Part shown: piece after piece, positions 1 to 11,433 of the stretch | Position numbering within the stretch: the stretch's first letter is position 1 | Layout of the letters: every line of letters starts with the position of its first letter | From: Rhabdophis nuchalis | Taxonomy: Eukaryota; Chordata; Lepidosauria; Squamata; Natricidae | Direction of reading: 5' to 3' | Assembly: GCA_039707465.1 (NCBI GenBank) | Contig: CM077644.1 | Span: forward strand, 186,049,462-186,113,461 | DNA: 64,000 nucleotides | Position numbers and translations under genes: made by a program | The notes under the pieces: generated by a model | Databases searched by the model: none | What the model was told of the DNA's origin: nothing | What the model saw: only the letters and a program-made list of their open reading frames with translations

Positions 1-239
1 TTCAGGTTAGTTCAGGCAAGCTGCCAAGTATCAGTCAGTTTAGTCATTTGTCTTGTGAAGGAGGGAGTCAGAACAGTAGTGTAAATGTAAAAAGGGATGG
101 GGGCCAACAGGCCCAGCAGAAGATTCCAGTCAGACGTTAATTCCTAAACCGCAAACATTGCAAAGGGAAAATCAATGCATTTGTCTTCAGATAAGGTCAG
201 AGTGGCAAGCAAAAATGCAGCAGACACCATAGCAGTTGG
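1..239. other. No recognised feature
   Basis: Mixed-composition sequence at the window edge. I see no ORF of note and no repeat boundary, although it may be the outer part of the hAT-like element that follows. Confidence 0.4.
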
Positions 240-376
240 CAGCCCACAGGCCAACTGGCAGTCCACAGGCCGGATGCGTCATGTGCAGGCCACACCCATT
301 CCAGCTCCACAAAGAGGAAAAACATCATGAAACGTCACATGATGGCAACATGACACCATGAGTTTGACACCCGTGT
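240..376 (-). mobile_element. hAT-like nonautonomous element, partial (GTGTCAAACTC family)
   Basis: The right end reads GAGTTTGACACCCGTG, the reverse complement of the terminal repeat of the elements at 30896 and 15018. The interior shares 'ggccggatgcgtca' type sequence with that family. The left terminus is degraded and no 8-bp duplication was found, so the left boundary is approximate. Confidence 0.5.
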
Positions 377-1608
377 CTTAATGCGTGCTCTGGTGCACAA
401 CTACTAGATAGTTGCAAATAGATGCCAAATGTTTTAATCATTTGCTCCCATCTATTACCTATTTACATATTTACATTTCAGATCTGGCATCACTAGTATT
501 GATACTATACAATGCTGCCCACCTTCGGGAGAACATCCCAAATTACCATTGCTTCAGTTTGGCCCCTTGAGTGGCTTCTGTGTACCGGCTCTGGGTACCA
601 CAACATATCTACATCTCTATACAGTATATAATCACTAGTGCTTAAACCAATGACTTGGTGTTCAGAGAGAGAATTCCATGTATGCCCTTAGCCAAGGAAG
701 TTGTAAGTAAGTAGGTAAGTAAGTAAGTAATTATATACGTTAAAGTTTACCCATCTCTGTTTGGTATCATGCATGAAGGAAATACAGGCCACGAATTTCA
801 GAATCTTCTCAGTAGCAGTTCAATTAAAGACAGATTATTTTTATCAGTGCCAATTAATGTCTTTCTAATTGCAGCCATCATCTTATCTTTAATTTTTTGA
901 GGTTTCTGCTTCTACTTTGAAACAGAGGAAGGATTGCCTAAATTTTTGCATCTCTATAGCACTATCACTTGCTATCCTCTGAAGAAGCATTAGTCATCTA
1001 GAGAGATATTTAAAAGGATTTCCCCACTCATTCTAGGAATATTCATTTAGGATCTGTCTGTTTGTGTGCACTTTCCAGAAAATATTGAAATGGACAGATT
1101 ATTCTCGTTATTTGCTAGGGGAGAATTTCCCCCAACTGTTTTATATTCTCTTTTAGCTATCAACAGAATTAATATGAATTAATGCTGTTCTGGTTGACAT
1201 TTATTAATCAGATTTTCTCTGGCCCCAAATGAGAGTAATTTGGATTTCATGGATTTGCTTATACTTTTTCCCCCACTCTATCCACCATGATCTGGCTGAT
1301 ATGAAATGTATGTTTATATTCTCTATATGACATTCTTATCTTTAACTTATATTAAATAGGCCATGATGTCAATGTGTTTTTAAATATCCTACCCAGGAAT
1401 GAATAAAGGATAAAGCTAATATTTTCTTACTAGGAAACAAAAATCAGGCATTTTACAAAACTTGACCAAAGTAGCCTATTGCAATCATTTCTATCCACAC
1501 TGAGATGTGCAACTTGTACAGAACTAATGCAATGAATCTTACAACTTGTCATATATTCAGTAGGGTGTAATACTGAAATCTTATAGAATGACTTCAGCCC
1601 AACATCCT
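377..1608. other. Unique AT-rich stretch
   Basis: No coding signal or repeat family recognised. It contains a short AAGT/AGGT tetranucleotide run at about 700-730 and is otherwise AT-rich single-copy-looking sequence. Confidence 0.5.
700..730. repeat. (AAGT)n short microsatellite
   Basis: About seven units of AAGT with one AGGT variant. Confidence 0.8.
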
Positions 1609-1609
1609 C

Positions 1610-2270
1610 TACTTAATCTTAATCTTTATTGTATTTCTATACCACCCTCTCTCCCAGACAGGACTCAGGGCGGTGCACAGGAACAATAAAAATATAAAAA
1701 TATATAGACAATCAAGTAGTTAAAACTGAATTAAATAAAATTTGGACCCGTGCTAAAAAACATAATTAAAACCCAACTAAAATCAGCCATAAAACAGCTA
1801 TGCCAGGCCGGCCGCATGAAAGAAGTATGTTTTTAATGCCCGACGAAAGAGGCGAAGGTCCGTGATGGTGCAGAGGTCGGGGGGCAGGTCGTTCCAGAGG
1901 GCGGGGCCTGCAGCAGAGAAGGCTCTTCCCCTTGGAGTCGCCAGCCGGCATTGTCCGGCGGACGGCACCCTAAGGAGGCCCTCCCTGTGGAAGCGGACGG
2001 GTCGAATGGAAGTATGTGGTAGGACGCGGTCCTGCAAGTAACCAGGTCCCATGCCATGGAGCGCTTTGAAGATGGTCACTAAGACCTTGAAACGCACCTG
2101 GAAGGCCACAGGCAGCAAGTGCAGCTCGCGCAGGAGGGGTGTTACATGGGAGTGTCTTGAGACTCCCAAAATCCCCTGCGCGGCCGCATTCTGCACTAAC
2201 TGGAGCCTCCGGGTGCACTTCAAGGGGAGCCCCATGTAGAGAGCGTTACAGTAGTCCAGGCGGGAAAGGA
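1610..2270 (-). mobile_element. L3/CR1-like LINE, 3' fragment
   Basis: The minus strand carries the last part of the reverse-transcriptase ORF, a 3' UTR and an AT-rich tail. It matches the 3' ends of the copies at 21178, 29165, 38731, 45573 and 53946, sharing 'ggcggtgcacagg' on the plus strand and the GRAFSAAGPALWNDLPPDL-type C-terminus. It is 5'-truncated near 2270, inside the codons for the LDYCN-GLPL region. Confidence 0.85.
1798..2235 (-). pseudogene. LINE ORF2 C-terminal remnant
   Basis: A 145-codon minus-strand ORF equals the C-terminal domain after the reverse transcriptase in the near-complete LINE at 21380-24640. Shared blocks are [31 protein letters not shown] sequence, FKALHG and ALWNDLPPDL. 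All RT catalytic motifs lie upstream and are missing, so it is non-functional. It is typical debris of incomplete target-primed reverse transcription. Confidence 0.85.
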
Positions 2271-3460
2271 TTACACATACTTACACATGACTACACATAA
2301 TTATTCTGAGAAAAATGGGAGGAGGAAGAATCTTGGGTACCTGGAGGAAAAGCAGGATATAGCGCTAAGCATTAAAATAAATAACATAACAATATTTTCC
2401 CTATTTCTCAAATTAAAATGTGTAACCTCAGGCAGCTTTCAGATGTATTTGGAAAGCTCCACCCCTAATTTATTTTTTCGGGGGTGGGGGAGGGAGATTG
2501 ACATGAACAATTGAGATGGGGTTGTACACCCCACTTTATATTTTCCTAGCTTCATTTGGGGACTTCATGGACTGAATCTGGGGCCCTTTTGCAGGCAAAG
2601 CACGGATGCCACAATTATGAAGGGTTACCCTAATGCTGTCTCAAGTGGTTTTGGATTTAATTTTGTGCAGTTTGCTCCAGAGGTATCTGTGAGGGTCAGA
2701 AAAGTATAACTATTCAACCAATTCTAAACTGAATCTTGTAAATTCATCCAGATTGGCTAGTTGTAGCTGATGTAACAAAATAACACTCTAAGCTGGTTGG
2801 CTCTGATTAGAATTCATATTGAATCAGAAATGGCAAAGTATTGACTGAACTGGGAATTCAAGAAAACATTCCTGAAGAAAGCCCTGGCAAACCAGGTCTA
2901 TATTATTGTCAAAAAAACCAAAACCCTACATGAACATGTTTATAGAATCATGAACGGTTAAGTGAATCCTGGGGGTGTATTTATCTTGCTAAAAGGTTCT
3001 TACCTGCACTTTTAGAAACATTGTGTCTCAATAACAACTGTCCCCAGAGATGGAATAGAAAAAAAAAACTCCGCTAAAAATATATTTCTAGGAAGAGTTT
3101 GCTAGCGTATCTGCTAGCATATCTGTTAATGATTGAATTGATGATATTGAAGTTTGATAGCTTGAACGAATGCAATCAGGAGACAGATTGGTACCCTCGA
3201 TATGATTTCCAGTGTTAAAATCTCTTTCTTTCTCTCCTTTAGGTCTGTAATTTGATTGTTTTTAGGAGCATAAACAGTATGGGATTCTTCAGAATATAGA
3301 AAACCTACATGAAGGAGTTCTTCAAATAGTTTGAGTGAAACTTTGGTGACAATATCACCTCCAAAGCTACATTTGGGAATGCCTAACTGCTCCCCTGTAT
3401 TGTTTTTGGATTGGATCTACCATTATTAGTAGAGCTACTTATCAGTTTTCAAATCCATTG
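2271..3460. other. Unique AT-rich stretch
   Basis: No gene seen. A phrase near 2350-2395 ('agcaggatata' followed by aaataaataa) resembles an L2/CR1-type LINE tail but is too diverged to call. Confidence 0.4.
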
Positions 3461-3468
3461 GTGTACAG

Positions 3469-3603
3469 CAGGGATGTCCAAACTTGGGAACTTTAAGAGT
3501 TGTGGACTTCAACTCCCAGAATTCCCCAGCCAGCATGGCTGGCTGGGGAATTCTGGGAGTTGAAGTCCACAACTCTTAAAGTTCCCAAGTTTGGACACCC
3601 CTG
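3469..3603. mobile_element. Palindromic hAT-type MITE with perfect TSD
   Basis: This 135-bp near-perfect inverted repeat folds into one long hairpin: the left arm through 'ggacttcaactcccag' is repeated in reverse after a GCATGGCTGG centre. Termini begin CAGGG and end CCCTG. The flanks are identical octamers GTGTACAG (3461-3468 and 3604-3611), the 8-bp target-site duplication of hAT transposition. It has no coding capacity and must be moved by a transposase in trans. Confidence 0.93.
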
Positions 3604-3611
3604 GTGTACAG

Positions 3612-4206
3612 GTATCTAAATAGCTTCCTAAAATTGCTCCTATACTAATATTGTTTAACATGCTAGAAAAGGAAAGCATTACTTATACTAGGGGATAATA
3701 ATTTTAATTGTACTTCAGTAATTTAAAATAAAAAAAGTTTCTGGCCCAGATCTGCCTACATCTTTCGCCTAGCTCAACCTTCTTTTTTCAAATATGGCCC
3801 CAGATGCCATTGAGAGACCCAACGTGGGCCTTGGCTCCTGATCCTTATCAGAAGGTCAGTGACTGATGGATGCTAGGAATGTGCGATGTAAAAAAAAATC
3901 CACAGCAGGCTTCTCCAGCTTGGTTTCTCCAGATTGATAGTATTCCAACACCCAGAATTCTCTGCCCCATTCTAGGAATTCCATCTTAATATATTCTTGA
4001 ACTCAAAATGGGCCAAAATGGGGAAAGCTGACCAACTACATCTATATGCATGGTTCTGTAGTTGCCATGGAAGTAGAAAGCACCATGGGGATATTGACAG
4101 TCAACTGATATCTTATTAAAATCCAGATGCCTCATTATCGTCTGATGCTGGAATAACATTTTCCCATTATTATAATTCTAGAATGGGGAAAAGAAGGGAA
4201 AGGAGA
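3612..4206. other. Unique stretch, possible decayed hAT arm
   Basis: No gene. The stretch 3905-3990 ('ttctccagcttgg', 'cacccagaattctc') looks like one decayed arm of the palindromic hAT family. Confidence 0.35.
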
Positions 4207-4214
4207 GGCCTACC

Positions 4215-4548
4215 CATTGGTGAGATTCAGCCGGTTCACACCGGTTCAGTAGAACTGGTAGTTACTATTTTGTGGAGTTCAGCGAACCGGCTGAATAGCA
4301 TGCCTTGCCATGCCCAGCCTGGCCCCACCTTGCCCCTCCCTTCCCTGCCAGTGAGTGGCCAGGAGACTAGGCGATAGCCATATAATCTGTTGGGTGAGGC
4401 TGGGAGGCCAGGCGAAGCGAGGCACCCCTTGACGTGAATGATATTGAGTTGGCAATGTCCACCCAGTCACATAACCACCCAGCCATGCCTACTCAGCTGG
4501 TCATTAGGATAGAGAACCAGTTGTTAAATTATTTGAATCCCACCACTG
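4215..4548. mobile_element. hAT-type nonautonomous element (GGTGGGATT family)
   Basis: Left end CATTGGTGAGATT and right end AATCCCACCACTG form a diverged terminal inverted repeat. Flanking octamers GGCCTACC (4207) and GGCCTATC (4549) match at 7 of 8 positions. The interior carries ACCGGTTC boxes near both ends, as in the copies at 12509, 19441, 36821, 44209 and 50409. No transposase ORF. Confidence 0.88.
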
Positions 4549-4556
4549 GGCCTATC

Positions 4557-6132
4557 TAGATGTAGTCTGACCGTAGGAAATGCCTCACAGAGTGGCGACC
4601 CCTGCTCTAGAATTTACAAAGAAAAAAGTTCTGGGGAACAATAGAAACACTAAACACTGAAGGATATGTTAGCTACAGATAGTTTCACACTCCGTTTGCC
4701 ACTCTTGTATTTCTATGGCATCATTTTCCAGAGTTTACAACAGACATTACATGGCATCTGAAAATAATCTTTAAAAAAAAAGGCAATCAGCTAGAAGAGT
4801 TAGCAAAAACCTTCAAGGAAATGTTACGTTTGAATGAAATAATGTGGAGAGAGAATTAAACTGCACAAGGACAAGGAAAAGTGTTGCCAAAGAAACAGCT
4901 TATGAAGATAACAGATAAATTAAGCATACTTGACAAGCCATTTCACACAGAGAAGAGAATTATTGCATCACAAAATCTAAATAAAGAAATACTGAACAAC
5001 AGGTGCATGATCAACTGTGAATTAAACTATGTAAGAGGAGGCTGTTAGAAGCTATTTTCTTGGCTAAGCATCTGCATTCAAATGGAAGACTTTATGTCAA
5101 AATATATACGAAAGCATTTCTTAAGAAATAAAATCTAAGAAGAAATGGTTATCATCAGGTTAGTCTTTGGGGATGCATAAAGCTGATTAACATAGGACTC
5201 CAATACCATATTCAATTGGATTAATTATGCAATTCCCTAGGGTGGGAAAAGAAAAATCTGCAGTATACAGAAGAACGTTTGATCAATGTCACATGGAAAA
5301 TGAATGTAGATGCCTATGTACCATGAGATTCAGAGCAATTATTCTATATGACATTAAAATTCCATAAAGAACAAATACAACTCTTACTGTACCAAAAGCC
5401 AAATGGATTTTAGAGACCCATTCAAATGATCACTTCAGGAGGCAGGATGAAAAGAAAATCAATTAGTGGATATATCAAAGTCATAGGATGGATGGAGCAT
5501 ATTGGAGATGTGGCATTTTTAACCAAGTGATTAGACTACAAGAAACACCCCATTACTTCTACAATTCTCTATTCTGTGGATAACTGTGCAGACAATTCAG
5601 CAGATTCCACAAAATTATATGATAGTAGTCAGATGCTTAAAGGAGAAGCAGCACTTAATATAGGACAATTTCATTTTGGGAGGGAATATTAGTAGAAATA
5701 ACTATCATTAGAGGAGTAAAGGATTCTGTTATGCACAACAAGAAACAATAAGAGTATATGTGGACAGTTCTAATCAAATTCAGTGTGCCTGTCATGAGGC
5801 ACAAAAATTTGCTCTAAAGCTGTTTTCAAATTAAGAAATTTTGATGAAATCTTTTTCAGTAATAAGGATATTAAAGCTTTATGTGATTTATGTTTATATA
5901 GCTATCCATCTCACAAAAAAGTGACTCTAGCCATCTAAGGCTTGGGAATATCCTTTTGTAAATAATACCATGTAGGAATACCTGTACCAGTTCATGGAAT
6001 TTTACAGTTATCTGTAAAAAAATAAAATAAAATAGTAGAAACATGAACCGATGAAAGTTAGGGTGTTGTGGATACATATGAAAGTGGAATCAATAGGTTG
6101 GTAATACTTGCATACATATTAGTGAATAGGGA
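4557..6132. other. Unique AT-rich stretch
   Basis: About 1.6 kb with no coding or repeat signature that I recognise. A GTGGCGACCCCTG string at 4592-4604 may be a lone decayed hAT terminus. Confidence 0.45.
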
Positions 6133-6271
6133 TACAGGAAGTCCCCAACTTACAACAGTTCTTTTAGTGACTGTTCAAAGTTACAGTGGAACTGAAAAAA
6201 GTGACTTATGACTGTTTTTCAGACATATGACTAATGCAGCATCCCCATGGTCACGTGATCAAAATTCCCGC

Positions 6272-6755
6272 TCAATATAAATATAAGTCAGCAGAACTGG
6301 CCATCAGAACTGGCAGCAGGGTCAGACCGTGAGGAGGTTGGAGAGGAACATGGGCCAGTCCTGGGGGCTGAGGAAAGCGCAGGCCAGGGCTCTGCATTGG
6401 AGGCAGAGATGGAGCTAGACAACAGTGAAGCAGAGGAACAGTTGAAACTAGTTCCCAGTGTGCGCATGCGCAGAACTGCTAGAAGACAAGAACAACTAAG
6501 AAAGCAGGGTGACTTAGGAGTAAAGCCACACCTTGGAGGTGATTGTCCCCTCCTATAGGAAACAAAAGAGGAGTGGGGAGTGGGCTTTTGCAGGAAACAA
6601 TTCGCTCATTTGGTTGTTTCAAGAGTGGAAAGTTCAGTTTGTGACTATAAGAGACTCTGTGCCAAGTTTTGCCTAGCCCTGCTTTTGGAACTGGGTCCTT
6701 TGCGGAGAAGGGCGGGATATAAATGTAATAAAATAAAATAAATAAATAAATCTGG
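6272..6755 (+). mobile_element. SINE-like retroposon with an L3/CR1-type 3' tail
   Basis: A non-coding body is followed at about 6705-6755 by GGAGAAGGGCGGGATATAAA and an AAATAAAT tail. That 3' block is the reverse complement of the 3' end of the LINE copies at 29165 and 45573. Sharing only the tail is how SINEs borrow a partner LINE's machinery. No tRNA A/B boxes were evident. The 5' boundary is approximate and includes a small repeated CAGAACTGGC. Confidence 0.6.
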
Positions 6756-6857
6756 CAACTTTCCAAACAAGATAAGGTTCATGTTGATAAATATTCCTCT
6801 GAAAGACTGTTTGCTAAGCCTTGCTGACTGCAAATGAAAGGAATTCACAGTCATGTA

Positions 6858-7050
6858 AATACAATACAATACAATAGCAAAGTTGGAAGGGACCTTGTAG
6901 GTCTTCTAGTCCAACCCCCTGCGTGGGCAGGAACCTTATACCATTTCAGACAAATGGCTATCTAACATCTTCTTAAAGACTTCCAGGGTTGGGGCATTCA
7001 CAACTTCTGGAGGCAAGCTGTTCCAGAGGTTAATTGTTCTAACTGTCAGG
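6858..7050 (-). mobile_element. CR1 LINE 3' end
   Basis: It starts with AATAC repeats and continues GTTGGAAGGGACCTTGTAGG, then CTAGTCCAACCCCCTGC, the classic CR1 3' region seen from the complement. It is nearly identical to the longer copy at 8408. It ends abruptly at about 7050 and is followed by an AAATAAATAAA run. Confidence 0.9.
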
Positions 7051-7368
7051 ATAAATAAATAAAAGGGGTTTTGCCGGGACCAAGACTCTGCTTCTTGTTT
7101 TTTAAGGAAACCTGGGTCAGAACAATTTATGATGCTTGCAGTGTCTTGGGGTCACATCATCATTTCTTTGTGACCTTCTGACAAGCAAAGTCAATGGAGA
7201 AGCCAAATTCACATAACAGCCATGTTACTAACATAACAACTGCAGCAACTCACTTAATAACTGGGGCAAGAAAGGTCATAAAATGGAGCAAAATTCACTT
7301 CACAATGGTCTCACTTAGCAACAGAAATCTTGGGCTCAACTGTAGGTGTAAGTTGAGGACTACCTGTA

Positions 7369-8091
7369 ACCCAATGAAATAAATTTCAGAAAGAATTGCC
7401 TAATGGATGAAATTCAGGAGGGACATGATTGAATTGGGTAATACAAGTAAATTGGTGGGAACAAAAAAATGCTTATTGTTTCATCAGTATCTTAGGGAAC
7501 AGTCTTGAATATGTGGTTTAAGCATCAAGGTACTCCTATGTGTAAGCAGAGAAAGAATGACTCAAAAGGCAAAATTGTTTCACTTGCATTGTTTAATATG
7601 AAATATTGAGACTTTTAGTGAGAAATGCACAAGTTCTGAATATGGGTCAGGCCATTATCGAAAGCAGATATTGTGCTATTTTTTTTTCTTACCATATACC
7701 ATAATTTCTTTGCTTTATATTTTATTTTCTGCACTTTGCATAAGAGTGGTTGCCCCAAAAGGAAATGGTGGTATGAATCTGTATATATGTGTTTTCTTTC
7801 GATTTCCATACAAACTTTCTTTTCTCCAGATCATCGTCAAGTGTCTTTTCTTATAAAAAGAAAGAAAATTCTCACTCAGTGTTTAACATAATTGACACTG
7901 ACAAAATAGATATATTTTCAGGAAATCTTTAAAATTCTCCAGTTTCATTTTGAAACAGTATTCCTTGACCATATCTTTAACTAAGGAACATTGTTTTGCA
8001 CCAGTAGTTCTCTTACAACACTTTTAGGAAACTGGTTAGGTTTAAGGTTGTTACACCCTGAATTGGCCTTTCAGTTGATGAACTCTAGATG
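7369..8091. other. Unique AT-rich stretch
   Basis: No gene or recognised repeat. Confidence 0.5.
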
Positions 8092-8099
8092 TGTTAGAC

Positions 8100-8235
8100 C
8101 AGGGGTCTCCAACCTTTGCAACTTTAAGTCTGAAGGACTTCAGCTCCCAGAATTCTCCAGCCAGGCTTTGCTGGCTGGAGAATTCTGGGAGCTGAAGTCC
8201 TTCAGACGTAAAGTTGCAAAGGTTGGAGGCCCCTG
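8100..8235. mobile_element. Palindromic hAT-type MITE with perfect TSD
   Basis: This 136-bp hairpin element has termini CAGGGGTCTCCAACC and GGTTGGAGGCCCCTG and a centre around 'gccaggctttgctggc'. Perfect octamers TGTTAGAC flank it (8092-8099 and 8236-8243). It belongs to the same family as 19714 and is related to 3469. Confidence 0.95.
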
Positions 8236-8407
8236 TGTTAGACAACAATGGCCACCCTGGTTGAAAATTATGGAATTGTTGTTCTGAACAGCAGCTTGAG
8301 AGAGGCTGGCAGAAATGGTTTCACTCCAATTTAATCCACTCAAGATCCCAAAATCTAGGTCCTAGCAGAAATGGTCCTGCTTTGAATCATTTTTGATTGA
8401 CTGGAAC
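8236..8407. other. Short unique spacer
   Basis: Nothing recognised between the hAT hairpin and the CR1 copy. Confidence 0.4.
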
Positions 8408-9118
8408 CAATACAATACAATACAATAGCAGAGTTGGAAGGGACCTTGTAGGTCTTCTAGTCCAACCCCCTGCGTGGGCAGGAACCTTATACCATTTCAG
8501 ACAAATGGCTATCTAACATCTTTTTAAAGACTTCCAGGGTTGGGGCATTCACAACTTCTGGAGGCAAGCTGTTCCAAAGGTTAATTGTTCTAACTGTCAG
8601 GAAATTTCTCCTTACTTCTAAGTTGCTTCTCTCCTTGATTAGTTTCCACCCATTGCTTCTTGTCCTGCCCCCAGGTGCCTTGGAGAATAGTTTGACTCCC
8701 TCTTCTTTGTGGCACCCTCTGAGATATCGGAACACTGCTATCATGTCTCCCCTGGTCCTTCTCTTCATCAAACTAGACATACCCAGCTCCTGCAACCGTT
8801 CTTCATATGTTTTAGTCTCCAGTTCCCTAATCATCTTGGTTGCTCTTCTCTGCACTCTTTCTAGAGTCTCCACGTCTTTTCTACATCGTGGCGACCAAAA
8901 CTGTATGCAGTATTCCAGGTATGGCCTTACCAAGGCACTATAAAGTGGCATTAACACTTCACGTGATCTAGATTCTATCCCTCTGTTTATGCAGCCTAGA
9001 ACTGTGTTGGCTTTTTTGGCAGCTGCTGCACACTGCTGGCTCATATTTAAATAGTTGTCCACTAGGATTCCTAGATCCCTCTCACAGTTGCTACTATTGG
9101 GATCCACTTCCACCGTTG
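8408..9118 (-). mobile_element. CR1 LINE, 3' fragment
   Basis: The minus-strand CR1 end begins (in element orientation) inside the RT C-terminal region and finishes with a TTGTA repeat tail, which is AATAC on the plus strand. CR1 elements characteristically end in a short microsatellite instead of poly(A). Compared with 6858 it preserves much more coding sequence. A 26-28 bp duplication around 9080-9140 ('tgggatccacttcc' twice) sits at its 5' edge. Confidence 0.93.
8487..9113 (-). pseudogene. CR1 ORF2 C-terminal region
   Basis: A 208-codon ORF reads [18 protein letters not shown], then [53 protein letters not shown] and [13 protein letters not shown]. This is the region downstream of the RT palm in CR1 elements: the thumb plus the conserved LG(I/V)..D, VRP.LEY and W..LP motifs. 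The frame is open but lacks endonuclease and catalytic RT motifs, so it is a 5'-truncated dead copy. The open frame suggests a fairly recent insertion. Confidence 0.93.
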
Positions 9119-9421
9119 CTACTACTGGGATCCACTTCCTGGAGTACCAGAGAGCAGAAGCAACTTGAAGGGTAATATCCTGTCAGATTTTGCTCCTTTC
9201 CAATAGAAAAACTAAGGCTTCAAAAATGGATCTTCTTGGGTTTGCTAAAGGCATTTTGGAGAAGCACTTTTGGAAGGAAGGGACACTTAGCTTTGGTACA
9301 AATGGCGACTACTATTGAATTTGTTTTTCTCTGAAGAATTTGGTCCACACAAAAATTCTGCTAAAGTCAATCAATGCTTGTTTCTAGAATCAGGTGGGAT
9401 TAGTGTCATGCCTCAGATCGC
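9119..9421. other. Unique spacer
   Basis: Nothing recognised. Confidence 0.4.
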
Positions 9422-9423
9422 TA

Positions 9424-9819
9424 CAGGTAATCCTCAGTTTATGACCACAATTGAGCCCAACATTTCTGTTGTTAAGGGATACATTTATTAAGTGAGTTTT
9501 GTTCCATTTTGTGACCTTTCTTGCCACAGTTGTGAAGTGAATCTCTGCAGTTGATAAGTTAGTAACCTGGTTGTTAAGTGAATCTGGCTTCCTCATTGAC
9601 TTTGCTTGTGAGCAAGTCACAAAAGGTGATCACTTGCCCTTGGGACACAACAACGGTCATAAATATGAATCAGTTGCTAAGCATTTGAATTTTGATCACA
9701 TGGTTATGGAAATGCTGTAAAGGTTGTAACTGTGAAAAATGGTCATAAGTCACATTATTCAGTGCCATTGCATCTTGGAATGGTCACTAAATGAACTGTT
9801 GTAAGTTGAGTACTATCTG
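9424..9819. mobile_element. TA-flanked 'CAGGTAGTCC' DNA element, complete
   Basis: Left end CAGGTAATCCTCAG, right end GTAAGTTGAGTACTATCTG, with TA on both sides (9422-9423, 9820-9821). Its interior is the reverse orientation of the copy at 19937. About 396 bp and non-coding. Confidence 0.88.
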
Positions 9820-9821
9820 TA

Positions 9822-10840
9822 GATTGTTAACTGAAGGAACAAATCAAATCTGCCCTGCATTCATGTATAGCTAGCACATCTTTATTTTTACTCTGTTTGC
9901 ATGGCACAATGACCCTCAAACTAATCAGACGTATTTTAGCCTGCTTTGGTTTACAGATCTAACTCATCTGAGTAATTTGTAGTTTATTGTGTCACAAAAC
10001 CACAAAAATTGTTTAGTTCCACAAATCATTGTTATGTTAGTATAGATAGATGTGCCACATGAACCCAGCCATTCTTGCAGAAACTTATGAAACAAAACCA
10101 TTCAGTCAGGCAGAGTCTGTGTTTGACATATTGTTTCTTCATTCTTACTTGTCAGTTATTAAAACAAGCATTTACTGGATGTTGATATTCCTGAAATCTT
10201 AGATTTGCAAATGCCAACTGAATTTGTGGATTGAGTAACTACATACGTCCATACAAAACATCACAGCATGGTGCAATCTGGGAGTAATCTGGCTATGGAT
10301 GAACTTTGTACAGGGTTTGCAGAGAAGCAAAATGTGAATGTGACCATAGACAGAAACATGCCATATGTTTATTCTCTTTTGATACTGGAAATGGTTGTTT
10401 GTGTTTTTCTGTTTCTTGAATTGAATTCTTTGGAGAGTGTCAGATGGCTTTCCATTTTAATTCTACAGTCATGGTACTGGAAAGTCTGAGGGATAAATAA
10501 TGAGGTAAAGATTGCAGCAATAAGGATCTATTTGTGTTCAGATCACAATACACCAGAAGTAGAGAGCAGAAACTGGGAGAAATGGTTTTCCTTCAGTCCA
10601 GATGATGTATGATAGTTGCATGATCTTAAAATATCATTTATTTTAAGCAATTTTCTCCCAGTGTGAAGCTGGAAGTGAGCCAGAAAGGAAGAAAATTGAT
10701 AAATGTTGTAAAGTAAAGTGGGGAAAGGTGGGTGGATTTTACCTGATACTTTTGGCGTGAGAGTGGATCTTACATCACTTTACACAATATCTCACTGCCT
10801 GTAATCAAGGCAAATTTTGTTCCACCAGCACTGCATTGTC
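9822..10840. other. Unique AT-rich stretch
   Basis: A 73-codon ORF at 10268-10489 has no recognisable domain and is probably chance. No repeats seen. Confidence 0.45.
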
Positions 10841-10889
<49 letters not shown>

Positions 10890-11046
10890 CAACAACAACA
10901 ACAACAACAATAATAATAACAATAACAATAACAATAATAACAATAATAACAATAATAACAATAATAACAATAATAACAATAATAACAATAATAACAATAA
11001 TAACAATAATAACAATAATAATAACAATAATAATAATAATAATAAT
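10841..11046. repeat. Compound AAT/AAC microsatellite
   Basis: (ATA)n passes into (AAC)n, then into an AATAAC hexamer array and back into (AAT)n, about 205 bp in total. The higher-order AATAAC section suggests expansion of a mutated unit. Long isoleucine- or leucine-only ORFs here are artefacts. Confidence 0.97.
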
Positions 11047-11296
11047 CGGGATCAAAGACAGGAGTATTAAACCCTACATTTTCTCAACTTATCCATACAA
11101 GGAATTGAATATACATTAAATCAGGTTGAAATTTCCCCCCCATATGGAGTTCCAGTAGAATGGTTTGTAGTGATTTGGCTGCAGTAAAGAATTTCCATAA
11201 TCCAGGCGTGACAACTTGACATTTCTGGGAATTAGAAACTGTTCCAAAGATCATGTCAGGCATGAAAGATCAGATCCATACACGAAGGTTCAATTA
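11047..11296. other. Unique spacer
   Basis: Nothing recognised. Confidence 0.4.
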
Positions 11297-11433
11297 AGCT
11301 TCCATCCTTCTGAGGGCGGTAAAATGAGGGCCCAGATTGTTGGGGACAATATACTAATTCTGTAAACTGCTTAGAGAGGGCTGCAAAGCACCGTGAAGCA
11401 GTATATAAAACTAAGTGCTATTGCTATGCTGAT
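11297..11433 (+). mobile_element. Squamate tRNA SINE (GCTATT-tail), 5'-truncated
   Basis: Contains GGTAAAATGAGGGCCCAGA, then TTGTTGGGGACAATATAC, CTGTAAACTGCTTAGAGAGG and GTATATAAAACTAAG, ending in GCTATTGCTAT. The same consensus recurs at 13990, 49519 and 50382. The tRNA-related 5' part is missing. Confidence 0.88.

Larger units (their letters stand above)
6135..7366. mobile_element. TA-flanked 'CAGGTAGTCC' DNA element, split by insertions
   Basis: The left terminus is CAGGAAGTCCCCAACTTAC and the right terminus GTTGAGGACTACCTG, both followed by TA (6133-6134 and 7367-7368). These inverted ends and the TA duplication fit Tc1/mariner-superfamily (Tigger/pogo-like) nonautonomous elements; that assignment is inferred. 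The two halves (6135-6271 and about 7124-7366) align with the uninterrupted copy at 19937. The middle is occupied by a SINE-like element and a CR1 end. Confidence 0.85.

Noticed and set aside
3469..3603. Possible CRISPR repeat or terminator hairpin
   Set aside because: The hairpin is dispersed with 8-bp duplications, which is a hAT MITE. No spacer array exists and the DNA is vertebrate.
10792..11119. Long ORFs of almost only isoleucine or leucine
   Set aside because: They are translations of the AAT/AAC microsatellite.
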